Origin: Bufo bufo
Taxonomy: Eukaryota; Chordata; Amphibia; Anura; Bufonidae
Direction of reading: 5' to 3'
NCBI RefSeq assembly: GCF_905171765.1
Contig: NC_053392.1
Coordinates: 400,203,899-400,267,898, forward strand
DNA: 64,000 nucleotides
In this document: one piece after another, positions 45,923 to 56,361 of the stretch
Position numbering within the stretch: the stretch's first letter is position 1
How the letters are laid out: every line of letters begins with the position of its first letter
The notes under the pieces: model-generated
Seen by the model: only the letters and a program-made list of their open reading frames with translations
Databases searched by the model: none
What the model was told of the DNA's origin: nothing
Made by a program: the position numbers and the translations under genes

Positions 45923-46804
45923 TCAGGGAAGTTTTTTTTTCTTTTTCTCTACAACCTGCGGTTTAACATAAGGACAAGCAAAAACAAAATGACCACTCTT
46001 TCCACAATAGTAACATAGTTTGTGCAATTTCCTAAAGTCTCTACTATCAGAATGGCAAGAAATATGACCCAATTGCATGGGTTCTTCCGCTACCCCGTCG
46101 TTACCTGTAACATCATCCGGGGAGGCAGTAGAGATGAAACCACTCACAGAAGGGATACCTTGCGCAGGGGGAGCCCTATACCTCTCTCTGATACGCCTGT
46201 CTAGCCGTACTGCTAAAGACATGGCATTCTCCAAAGAGTCTGGGTATTCATGAAAAGCAAGGGCATCCTTCAATCTTTCAGATAACCCCTGACAAAACTG
46301 GCTACGTAACGCGGGATCATTCCACTCTGATTCAGTAGCCCATCTCCTAAATTCGACACAGTAAGCCTCTGCAGTCTGTTCCCCCTGAAACAAATTACGT
46401 AATCGCGACTCTGCTATCGAGACCCGATCTGGGTCATCGTAGATTAATCCCAGAGCCTTAAAAAATTCCTCCACCGACCGGAGCGCCCGAGAACCAGGTG
46501 GCAGAGAAAAGGCCCAGGATTGCGCGTCCCCTTTAAGCAGAGAAATAATAATACCTATCCTCTGACTCTCATCACCTGACGACGATGGACGCAGCCGAAA
46601 GTACAATTTGCAGGACTCTCTAAAATTGACAAAGTCATCCGTACCCCCTGAAAATCAATCAGGAAGAGCCACTTTAGGCTCCACACAAACTTGACCTCCT
46701 CCTGATGCCAGAGCACTCTGACACCGTGCGACCGAACCACGCAGCTCCGCAACCTCTAGGGATAGCCCCTGCATGCGGTCAACTAATGCTTCAATTGCCG
46801 TCAT
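45923..46804 (-). pseudogene. gag of gypsy B with one stop codon
   Basis: ATG at 46804 opens a frame (TAIEALVDRMQGLSLEVAEL, a probable coiled coil). It is interrupted by TGA at 46657-46655, then continues in frame through the capsid domain to the zinc knuckle CYYCGKSGHFVFAC and a lysine-rich end. The stop fits a CGA to TGA transition. Confidence 0.9.
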
Positions 46805-46840
46805 CACAAAACCGCTGAGTAATGACAGTAACAGTTTTGG

Positions 46841-46850
46841 GCGGATTATA
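46841..46850 (-). promoter_or_regulatory. Putative self-priming primer-binding site of gypsy B
   Basis: In element sense TATAATCCGC lies 1 nt after the 5' LTR. It is the reverse complement of GCGGATTATA in the LTR (+ 47189-47198), about 30 bp after a TATA-like TTTAAATAG (near 47221-47229). It has the same geometry as gypsy A with unrelated sequence. Confidence 0.75.
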
Positions 46851-46851
46851 A

Positions 46852-47348
46852 TGTCACGGCAGACATGCACTCAGACTAACAGATAAACCACCAACCAGGC
46901 TCTAGGCGAGAGGCAGGGGAAAGGTCACCTCCTAGCTAATCCCTGACCTCTCTCCCTGCACTGCTCAGCCCACATGCAGACCTTGGTGGTAGGTATGATG
47001 TGTCCCCATGCCTGGGCTGAAACACCCTAAATTCCCTGAGATGGTGAAGAGGGGAAATAGGAGCAGCCTGCTCGCACAGAACCTGGATGGGAGAGAGGAC
47101 ACAAAACAATCAAACTTGAAACCACACTTATCTTTCTGAGCTGGAACAGACAACCTTCCTTCCTAGCTTCCAAGACCAAAGTGATTCCTATAATCCGCAC
47201 AGAGCACTGGGCTGGAGTGCTATTTAAACTAATGACCCCACCCAGTGCCTCTGATGGGAGGCGGATCCAGCACGGCTCCAAAACAAAACACTAAACTCGT
47301 GCTGCTATTCTGGCCGACCTCCGCACTTAGTCAGAGCGGGGCATGACA
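46852..47348 (-). repeat. 5' LTR of gypsy B (497 bp)
   Basis: Ends CCGTGACA next to the primer site. Contains the TATA-like box and predicted start on the minus strand. Confidence 0.92.
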
Positions 47349-48081
47349 TTCTGAACTTCAGTTTTGGAAAATATGTACACTATTAAAAAAATTACTATAG
47401 CACTATATTAGCTAAATTGCAGTCTATATGTGTATTTTACGAATATTCGCTATATTGCTATAACTTCGTTTTTTAGAATATTCGTAATATTCTAAAAGAC
47501 AAAGTTATAGCAATAGAGCGAATAAATTCGTTATTTAGAATATTCGTCTTTTTTTTCCCCAATGTGTACTGTTATTCCACTTTGGCATACTGCTCCCCGA
47601 CAAGCGTCCCAGGTAACCATGGGAAGGCCTGTGGGTTAGAATATACCATTGGATCTGAGTTTTCACGATCTCAGGGAAAACTCAGATCCGATGGTATTTT
47701 CTAACCCACAGGCGTTCCCATGGTGACGGGGACGCTTGTCGGGGAGGAGTATGCGAACAACTGTACAGATAGGAAAAAAATAATGCCAAAATTCTAAATA
47801 ACGAATATATTCACTATATTGCTATGTATTAGTTTTTTAGAATATTGGTCATTTTATTTTCCATATGAAAACATGATTCCCCCCTGCTTAAGTTGCTTGT
47901 GGGCCAATGGCTTATTGACCCACAAGAAAGAAGCAGGGAGGAATCATGTTTTCAGATGTAAAAAAATGACGAATATTCGATATAACGAATATATAGCACT
48001 ATATTCGCAATATTCGCGAATTTACGAAGTTACGATATTCGCGATTAATAGTCGCTATTCCAATATTCGAGCTCAACACTA

Positions 48082-49011
48082 TCAGTCAGGAGAAGGGTAC
48101 AAAAGAATTTCCAAGGCATTAGATATACCATGGAACACAGTGAAGACAGTCATCATCAAGTGGAGAAAATATGGAACAACAGTGACATTACCAAGAACTG
48201 GACGTCCCTCCAAAATTGATGAAAAGACGAGAAGAAAACTGGTCTGAGAGGCTACCAAGAGGCCTACAGCAGCATTAAAGGAGCTGCAGGAATATCTGGC
48301 AAGTACTGGCTGTGTGGTACATGTGACAACAATCTCCCATATTCTTCATATGTCTGGGCTATGGGGTAGAGTGGCAAGACGAAAGCCTTTTCTTACGAAG
48401 AAAAACATCCAAGCCAGGCTACATTTTGCAAAAATACATCTGAAGTCTCCCAAAAGCATGTGGGAAAAGGTGTTATGGTCTGATGAAACCAAGGTTGAAC
48501 TTTTTGGCCATAATTCCAAAAGATATGTTTGGCGCAAAAACAACACTGCACATCACCAAAATAACACCATACCCACAGTGAAGCATGGTGGTGGCAGCAT
48601 CATGCTTTGGGGCTGTTTTTATTCAGCTGGAACTGGGGCCTTAGTTAAGCTAGAGGGAATTATGAACAGTTCCAAATACCAGTCAATATTGGCACAAAAC
48701 CTTCAGGCTTCTGTGCGAAAGCTGAACATGAAGAGGAACTTCATCTTTCAGCATGATAACGACCCAAAGCATACATCCAAATCAACAAAGGAATGGCTTC
48801 ACCAGAAGAAGATTAAAGATTAGGAATGGCCCAGCCAGAGCCTAGACCTGAATCCGATTGAAAATCTGTGGGGTGATCTGAAGAGGGCTGTGCACCGGAG
48901 ATGCCCTCGCAAACTGACAGATTTGGAGTGTTTTTGCAAAGAAGAGTGGGCAAATCTTGCCAAGCCAAAATGTGCCATGCTGATAGACTCATACCCAAAA
49001 AGAGTGCTGTA
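48082..49011 (+). pseudogene. Tc1 DD34E transposase, split and with two stops
   Basis: The first codons are at about 41683-41745 (MVDRELPKHQRDLIVKKV). The rest resumes at 48082 after the insertion. Helix-turn-helix region ALDIPWNTVKTVI; first catalytic Asp in WSDETK; second in QHDNDPKHT; Glu in LNPIENLW, with 34 residues between the last two. TGA at 48245-48247 and TAG at 48821-48823 interrupt the frame. Inactive. Confidence 0.9.
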
Positions 49012-49238
49012 ATAAAATCAAAAGGTGCTTCAACAAAGTATTAGTTTAAGGGTGTGCACACTTATGCAACCATATTATTTTATTTTTATATTTTTTCTTC
49101 CCTCTACCTAAAAGATTTCAGTTTGTTTTTCAATTGAGTTGTACAGTTTATAGGTCACATTAAAGGTGGAAAAAGTTTTTTTTACATCACAGAAACATGA
49201 CATTTTAACAGGGGTGGGTAGACTTTTTATATCCACTA

Positions 49239-49246
49239 TATATATA

Positions 49247-49285
<39 letters not shown>
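49239..49285. repeat. TA-rich microsatellite at the Tc1 target
   Basis: A TA run interrupted once by ATTATA. It likely derives from, and was extended at, the Tc1 TA target site. Confidence 0.85.
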
Positions 49286-49288
<3 letters not shown>

Positions 49289-49513
49289 GGCAAAATGGGA
49301 GGCAGCACCGATGTAGGTATGAAACAGGTAGGCGTGTGCAGAAAATACTTTTTTGCAGAAGACTTTTTTTTTGTATTTTTTATTTATTTTTTCTCAGAAA
49401 TTAAAATTTCTAATTTATTACAAGCCCTTACACGTGTGAAAGCACTACATACACACCCCTCACACTAAATAAAGATTTACATATTTCACACTTCACACCC
49501 CAATAAAATAAAA

Positions 49514-52461
49514 ATGGCCCGTCCACCCCAACGAGTATACTCAGCTGAAGAGGCATGGCGCTTGCCTCTGATACCGAGTTTGCCAGTGAGGGAGAAGAGG
49601 ATGCCACTTTCCTCTATCCCCTCATCATCACCAGATCCCTCTAGAAGGCACCCCAGAGTAGAAGCGGAGGCAGCCCCCCAGAGTGAGCCCACATGGATCC
49701 CACACCTTGAGAATTATCAGCCCCAAATTCCTGAGTTTGTGGGCAACTCAGGAATTCAGATAGATTGTGCGGGCTTCACAGAAATTGATTTTTTTAAATC
49801 TTTTTCTCTAAAGATCTTATAAATTTGTTTGTAACCCAAACAAATTTATACGCCCAGCAATTTATTTCCCAGAACCCCACAATGCCATACGCTAGACCCC
49901 AAGGCTGGACCCCAGTAAATGCAGCAGAGATGATGACCTTCTGGGGGCTCTTGCTGCATATCGGCGTTGTTAAATAAAACAAAGATTACTCAGCATTGGA
50001 GTGCGGATGTCTTGTACCACACTCCAATTTACAGTAATATCATGGCTCGTAATCGATTCCAATCAATACTTACGTTTTTGCATTACAACTATAATGCATA
50101 GTGCCCACCCCAGAATGACCCCGCATATGACCGTCTGTTCAAAATTAGGCCTATCCTTGACCACTTCAACGCAAATTTTTCGCAAGTGTAGACCCCAGAA
50201 CAAAATGCCTGCATAGACGAATCCCTATTACTTTTCAAAGGGAGGGTAAGATTCTGCCAGTACCTGCCCAGCAAGAGGGCAAGGTATGGCATAAAACTGT
50301 AAAATCTGAGAGAGTAGCTCTGGGTACACTTACAATTTCAAGAGGTGGTGAAAAAGGCCCTAATTCTTGCAAACCAAGCAATGGAGGGCCCCAGTACAGG
50401 GCTCCAGATGGCGACCAAAATGGTCGCCAATGAGACTTAAAATTGCTAAATGGCGACAAGACTTTGTAGTCTTGTTGCCATTTGCGCCTAGACCAGCCGC
50501 TGCTCTGCCTCTCACACACGAGACTGACATGGGACGTGCTGCTGTCAGCTCATGCCATGTTCTTCTCAGCAGCACAGGGGAGAAGGAGGCAGTCCCTCCC
50601 CTGCCACCAATGGGCTGATAGCGGGGAGGAGGAGGGGAGGGGCTGTGGCCACTGCACCACCAATGAATATCGTTTATGCTTAATACAAATGCAGGCTGCG
50701 CTGCGGGTGCCAGCCATATCCCATACCCGGCACCCAGCCTCTATGACTGCGCGCTGCAATCCGCCGCTATTAACCAGTCAGGTGCGGCACAAAGCGCAGC
50801 CCGGTCACGCCACATGCTACAGTCTGCCTGGACCGTATTCTGTGCCATACTTTATAGACCTCACGTATTGGGCCAGGCCTGAAAACTTACACCCGCCATG
50901 GTGAAGATGGCGCTATACTGCGGAATGCGGGCTGGAACATGGCGCCAGTCTCTCTGCAGTCATTGTCAGCATGTCTGTCTGATTAGATACCTGCAGCTAG
51001 GGGTGTATCTTAGCAGGGCATCACCATTGGCAGAGGCAGCGGTCTACCTATTTGCCACCCACCTCACCTAACCCCACGCCATTCCCATGCTATAACTATA
51101 ATTCACCTGCCGTGAACGGCAGCTGGATCCATTACATTAGCGGCCGTATAGTCGGGAAGGTTGAGCCGTGAGCACGTGACGGAGCAGAGGGATGAGCATG
51201 GGCCTGACAGGTGTGTGACAGCTCCCTGACAGGTGATGGGATCCCATCTATAATTTACTCAGTCTTAGAATATTTATCAAGCTCTGCGGCGGATCGCAGC
51301 GCGCAGTCATAGAGGCTGGGTGCTGGGCAGTGCAGCCTGCGTTTGTATTAAGCATAAACGATATTCATTGGTGGCACAGTGCACCGAACCCCCCAACCCC
51401 AGTATTATAAAGCAGAATCATTGGTGGCGCAGTGCACCTCCCAACCCCCCCAAGTATTATTATCATTGGTGGCAGTGGCAGTTCCGATCGGAGCCCCAGC
51501 AGTGTAAGCCTTGGGCTCCAATTGGTTACCATGGCAGCCAGGATGCTATTGAAGCCCTGGCTGCCATAGTCTGCTCCCTGCTGCCGTGTGCACAAAGCAC
51601 AGGGCAGCAGGGAGAGTGTAAAGTCCTATTCACCTTGATAGAGCTCTATTAGGGTGAATAGGACAAGGGATGAAAAGATCCCAGGTTCTAGCCCCTAAGG
51701 GGGAAATAGTTATAAAAAAAAAAAAGGTTACCAACACCAAAATATTACGTTTAAATCACCCCCTTGCCCAATTTTACATATAAAATATATAAACAATAAA
51801 AAAAATTACATATCGCCACGCCCAAAAAAGTGCAAACTATAAAAATATTTAAAAATATCTCCTATGCGGTGAACGCCGTAACAGAATTTTTTTAAAAAAA
51901 AAACGTGCAATTTGCCATTTTTTTGTCACCTTGTCCCGACAAAAATTAGGTTAGGACTGTTCTATTATGGTCCAGACGTTCCATAAAATCTGGAATGCAC
52001 GCTGCTTTTTTGGGGTTTTATTTTTTTCACGTGGTATCAAGTATCGCAATACTTTTTTATGGTATCGAAAGAGAGTCAAAATTTTGGTATCGTGACAACC
52101 CTAGGTAAGGCATGTTATTTTTTTATTATACCGTAATTATATGTATTTTTAATTTGGCGACAATTTTTTTTAATTTGGCTCCTAAATTTTTCAGGTTAGG
52201 AGCCAATGGCTCCTTGATATTTTTTTTTGTCTGGAGCCCTGCAGTACTTCTGCAGGTTACGGTGCCCGAGTTGTACCAGGGCAACATTTCCCTGGAGAAG
52301 TTCCCCAAACAGCGAGAAAGGGAAGGACCCAAAAAAGATGCAGGGTGTGTTCCAAAAGGGAGATAAGGAAAGACACTATTTACCATTGCGAAACCTGCCC
52401 TGAAAAAACTGGTCTGTGCATCAAAGATTGTTTCAGAATCTACCACTCATCCATGGAGTAA
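49514..52461 (+). pseudogene. piggyBac transposase 2, frameshifted, deleted and interrupted
   Basis: The ATG at 49514 follows a leader like that of piggyBac 1. N-terminal SAEEAW is followed by a frameshift within about 20 codons. IPEFVGNSGIQI is conserved with copy 1. The first catalytic Asp survives in CIDESL (about 50217). Coding then jumps from SGYTYNF (about 50335) to a late segment (KKALILANQAMEGPS), so the other two catalytic Asp codons are deleted. A hAT element splits the gene at 50397-52241. The zinc-binding C-terminus (CETCPEKTGLCIKDCF) ends at TAA 52459-52461. Confidence 0.9.
50397..52241. mobile_element. hAT-like element (CAGGGCTCCAGA ends, 1845 bp)
   Basis: Perfect 12-bp ends CAGGGCTCCAGA and TCTGGAGCCCTG. 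CAGTA flanks both sides (50392-50396 and 52242-52246), so only 5 of an expected 8 bp are clear. Non-coding. Interior 50655-50790 is inverted at 51290-51390. The right part (51470-52104) belongs to the ACAACCCTAG MITE also present at 21400-23180. Confidence 0.75.
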
Positions 52462-52690
52462 TTTCATCCTTTATGTACCCTGTAATTTTACCACCTTATA
52501 TCCTCTGATTTAGTCCGCATAGCTTACTTTCCCCAACCACTACATATTCATTTCTGTGAAACACCTTTCCACCCCTTAAAATGTTCGGACGGGGGTGCTC
52601 TTTCCAAAATGGGTTCACTTCTTTTTTTATTTTTTTTATTTCTGGAGACCTCAATAATCTTTTAAATGCGACATGGCACCAAAAATAAAT

Positions 52691-53330
52691 GTCACATGGG
52701 ACGCCACGCTAGGCACGAAAACCCGGACCACTATTGCCTTAAACAGTGAGTAATACAGCTTGAATTAATAATGGTGTAGTAGCAGATGGTCACGATATAG
52801 CTACGAGTACACATACAACAAACTGAGAGGAAATCATCCTCATTTGTAAAGCATCGTTTATACCGGAACTTTTTACATCTATAAGTCGCTGTAAAAATCG
52901 TCGACTTAAAGGGGAACCACGCACACTACAAGTGCACCAAAGTCGGATATTTAATAAAACAACATATTGGTCATAATCCAGCAGTAACTTATAAGACTGT
53001 TGGTAACCATATCCAACCACATCATCATAATCGTGCACCCATTTAATTCCTTAGATTGGTTACATCAATTTTAGTACTTTATTACCCTATGTACACAGCG
53101 GTATTTTATTGTTATTTTATAGAAGCATTGTCAATTCTGATATTTTATGGTCATATGTAATAAATAATATAGCAGTAGTATTGGCTAGCGCTCTGTGTTA
53201 ATTCCGGATGTAGGTGTGCCCCACTAATTCCATTCATTTCGTATTCCTTTAAGGATTGGGGTAATTCTTTTTTAGAGGGAGTACCCATTCCTTGTTAGTC
53301 GGAGGGAGAGCCATCCCAACCCACTATAAT
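52691..53330. mobile_element. Unclassified 640-bp insertion with 10-bp duplication
   Basis: Bounded by identical AAAAATAAAT at 52681-52690 and 53331-53340. No terminal inverted repeat (starts GTCACATGGGACGCC, ends CCACTATAAT), no frame with recognisable domain and no poly-A tail. Family unknown. Confidence 0.65.
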
Positions 53331-53400
53331 AAAAATAAATGGCTGCCAATTCAGGTCCGCAAAATCCAAATTTTGCTGTTTGACTCTAGAGCCCTGTTGT

Positions 53401-53460
53401 TGTCACTACCAGAGATTTGAGACGTTCTCACAGCTCTGTTTCTCCACCCCTGTGACCCGG
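53401..53460 (+). repeat. Solo LTR, left piece
   Basis: Begins TGTCACTACCAGAG right after GTTGT (53396-53400). The same start motif recurs in U3-type repeats at 60491-60716. The LTR is split here by about 7 kb of later DNA. Confidence 0.75.
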
Positions 53461-54009
53461 GCCGACACAGAGGCTGGGGAGGCTCCAGCCTCAGGGCGCA
53501 GGCTGGGGTGGGCGGAAAAACAAACCTCTTTTTTTTTTTTTTATCACTTACTTGCTGCCGGGTGCCCTCCCCTCCCCTCCCCAGCCAGTGTTCACTCTAA
53601 GCTGCGCTTGTAGATAGGAGCAGGAGGCTGCTGATTGGCCAGTATCAGCTAGCTGCCCTGCCATTGGTCCATCCTTTCACACCCCCTTCTCTCTGGAGCT
53701 GAACACAGCAGGAGGCAGGCGTTCTCACAGTGGATCATGTGACCATGAAGGAGCATGTGACCAGTGACGTCACAGACCTCCTTCTAACAAATCCATTCTA
53801 GCATCTACCCAGCATGTATGGCAGGACTCTGCTGAGCAAAGACCATGTGCCCAGGTGAGGTGACCACAGAAGTGCCCTGGCATCTGTCTGCTGCTGGAAG
53901 CTCAATGTGGAGCTTTATGAATCTAAAAACTAATGCCCAAGAGGCTAAACAAAACCCTGCTTGTCTGCTTCTGACCCTAATCTTAACACACAACGTTCAT
54001 TTGATTGCA
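53461..54009. other. GC-rich left part of the DNA inserted in the LTR
   Basis: No supported frame. Contains a T run at 53528-53542 and a segment (53760-53990) of ordinary complexity. Probably belongs to the palindromic element that hosts the Ngaro-type element. Confidence 0.4.
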
Positions 54010-54152
54010 ATCTACCCTAACACCTAAAGGGATTTGTTTAAAGCCTGCTGTTTCTCTAGAAGATGACCTTATGCTGATAGTAGTGTTAATAGAGTCTCAA
54101 AGGTCTGTAAAAATAGGGTAACTGCTTTTATAGACCCTTGAGACTAATAGCA
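54010..54152. repeat. Palindromic repeat unit, left copy
   Basis: ACACCTAAAGGGATTTG, then GATGACCTTATGCTGATAG, then a hairpin built on AGAGTCTCAAAGGTCTGT and its inverse. Copies of the same unit lie at 59931-60450. The Ngaro-type element begins within its right arm. Confidence 0.75.
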
Positions 54153-54353
54153 ATGGAACGAGGCGCAGACATAGTGGAGTGCGTCTTGACTTAGGGGGAA
54201 GACCGCAGGCTAGGAAAGGGTTACTGGTTGGAAGTGTGTTGGGGGTTGGTTTCAGGTGAATGGGGTGGAGTAGCAAGTTCGCGGGCAGTATATAGGTTGG
54301 GGGCGGAGTTTGTGGGTCAGTTGCCAGTGTAAGTTGGAGTGTTTAGGGCCAGG

Positions 54354-56361
54354 ATGTCGTCGCTGGAGGAGCTATTGGAAGCGGTCCGGGCTGCAGTGCA
54401 AGTGCATGGAGCTGAGCGCTTGCAGCAGACCATACAGGCTGCTCTGATCCCCCCTACTACGGCGGCCTTACCGGCGCGTCCACACAGGACCAGGAGGTCG
54501 GGTCCCCCAGAGCGCCTGAGTCCGGAGCCTACGCCGCGGGTACGTCGTCGCCTCAGAGGCCCCCTTATGTCCCCTCCGCTGCAGTCTGTGGAGCCTGTGC
54601 CCGGTCCGGTGCCCAGACGCAGCGGGAGGAATGTATCGGCGCGGAGCAGGTCAGCAGGTGAAGGGCGGGATGGTTCCGGCCCAGTCTCACAGGCGGCGAG
54701 AGGAAGGGAGCGCAGACAGGCGGGTGTCTCCTCACAGGTGCGGCGTGGTGAGGAGCGAACCCAGGCGGCCTTACCGTTGGAGAGGCGGAGCAGCGCGGTC
54801 GGGCGGTCCGGTAATCGGGGCCTTGCATCGGTCAGAGAAGAGAGGTCTTCTGCGCCGCGGCCGGCGACTTCCGGTCGGCGGCAGGCCAGCGCTGGAAACA
54901 GGGAGCATGGAGAAGCTGAGATGGACGAGCGTGCGTCGCGCCCCCTGGCGGTGGGGCGGCGATATTGCGGCATCGCAGGGAATGTGGCTGGGGCTCAGTC
55001 TCCTGCCATCGTGTCGCTTGATGCGGCTCACAGCCCTCCTGCTGTGGGGCCTGGAATTATGATGGGTGGCAGAAGAGACATTGTGCGGCCTTGTGATGAG
55101 GCCAGTGCGGCAGTCAATCTAGCGGGAGACGGTCAACTGCAGCTGCAGGGTGACGGGGAGCTGTCACCACTGGAAGAGGGAGAAGTCGGCTCAAACGAAG
55201 AATTGGCGGCAGGCGCTGTGGACTTTTCCCTGGAGGACGACGCCGTGCCGGGCAGGATGGACGCACTACTGAGGACACCTGGGAGGAGTTCTGCGGCTGC
55301 CGGAGAAGCTATCCGGGGACGGCCAGGTGAGAGATCGACGGGTCAGAATATTGTTGGGGGAGGTGGGGTTGATGCTTCTCATAATGCGGGGGGTTCTGAT
55401 GTTTTAGTGCGGGATGTGTTGTCAGGCATGATGTCATTGTTGTCGCGGCTGGGTACGGGATCTGCTGCGTCCCCGGTGCCAGTCTGGGCTCCGTCGCAGG
55501 CGGGGGTGTTGGAACAGGGGCCGGTGCGGGGTTTATTGGGGGCAGTAGAAGATCGTGCAGCGGCTAGTACCCAGGGATCTGGGGCGGTTGCGGGTGTTAG
55601 GGGTGACATGGGTGATGGCGTTCGGCTGGCGGATGCCGCAAAAGGGGAGATTTATGTATGTTTTGAGGGGCCGCTGGGGGCTCACTTGAAGCAGGAGGTG
55701 AAGGATAAGATATGGAGGGATGAATACGTGGAAATCTTTTCACTGCTTCCATTGGAGAAATTTAATTTAGATAGGGGGAAGCCAGACGAGAGTAAGAAGG
55801 AGGAGGAGGAGAGGAGGCGGTATAGGCTTATCCCGCGTACCTTTCAAAACTGGCTGCAGGCCTTTGCAATTCTGGCTAGCATGGTTGGGGAAAAGGCGCC
55901 GGAGCACTGCTCCGCACTTTTTTGCTATATGGATGCTATTGGTGAGGCGCATCGGACGTATGGGGGTGTTGCGTGGCTTAGGTATGACGAGCAGTTCCGG
56001 CAGCGGAAGGCGGTCAGGCCTAGCATTCGTTGGGACCATAAAGACATTGGTCTGTGGATGCGGTTGATGGCGGCACCTAGGATGGGCCCTCAGCCCTTTC
56101 GTGGAACGGCCGGGGGCACCTCGGCCTCGGATGTCACATGGGGGTAATAGGAAGGGATGTTGCTGGCAATACAACGAAGGGCATTGCAGGTTCTTGTCGG
56201 ATTGCCGGTACAAGCATGAATGCTCCGGTTGCGGCGGCTCCCATAGTTTGTCGCGATGTTTCAAGCGTATCAAGGGTAAGGGACCCGAGGTTGTGCAGAA
56301 GAGGGGTGACGCCGGTGAGGGTGGAAGAGATGGTGCCCTATTTAAAGAAGTATCCAGATAA
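54354..56361 (+). pseudogene. Ngaro-type gag protein, frameshift before the zinc finger
   Basis: ATG at 54354 (SSLEELLEAVRAAVQVHG, amphipathic) opens a frame to 56147, rich in Arg, Pro and Gly in its first half. A conserved helical block follows from about 55640 (GEIYVCFEGPLGAHLKQEV to QNWLQAFAILAS). The Cys/His zinc cluster that normally ends these proteins (CWQYNEGHCRFLSDC then HECSGCGGSH) is read in the next frame at 56155-56260. A one-base change near a G run at about 56138-56145 is the likely break. It binds element RNA and forms particles in this family. Confidence 0.8.

Larger units (their letters stand above)
42113..47348 (-). mobile_element. Ty3/gypsy chromovirus B, complete but mutated
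   Basis: Two 497-bp LTRs in the same orientation flank a gag-pol region with a chromodomain. A 5-bp duplication, TTCTG, lies at 42108-42112 and 47349-47353. Polypurine tract AAGGGGGGGTAC is adjacent to the 3' LTR. It is a different family from gypsy A, but the LTR ends are alike (TGTCATG...CCGTGACA). Confidence 0.93.
41746..48081. mobile_element. hAT-like MITE (TAGTGATGAG ends) carrying gypsy B
   Basis: Starts TAGTGATGAGCG and ends with the inverse of TAGTGTTGAGCT, between identical 8-bp copies TCAGTCAG (41738-41745 and 48082-48089). About 1.1 kb without gypsy B. AT-rich, full of palindromes such as ACTTCGTCTTTTAGAATATT with its inverse at 41965-42005, and a larger one at 47575-47755. Confidence 0.82.
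41289..49238 (+). mobile_element. Tc1 element (DD34E) interrupted by a 6.3 kb insertion
   Basis: Long terminal inverted repeats: the left begins CAGTGGATATAAAAAGTCTA at 41289, mirrored by the right ending TTTTTATATCCACT near 49237. They lie between TA at 41287-41288 and 49239-49240. The insert at 41746-48081 carries an 8-bp duplication. It sits in the 5' leader of piggyBac 2. The rejoined Tc1 reads through without loss. Confidence 0.88.

Noticed and set aside
50389..52249. 8-bp duplication for the CAGGGCTCC hAT element
   Set aside because: Only CAGTA is shared at the junctions; the remaining bases differ, so I report 5 bp and keep the hAT call tentative.
53380..53613. Short frame at the left LTR piece as a gene
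   Set aside because: It crosses the LTR boundary and a T run; no conserved motif.
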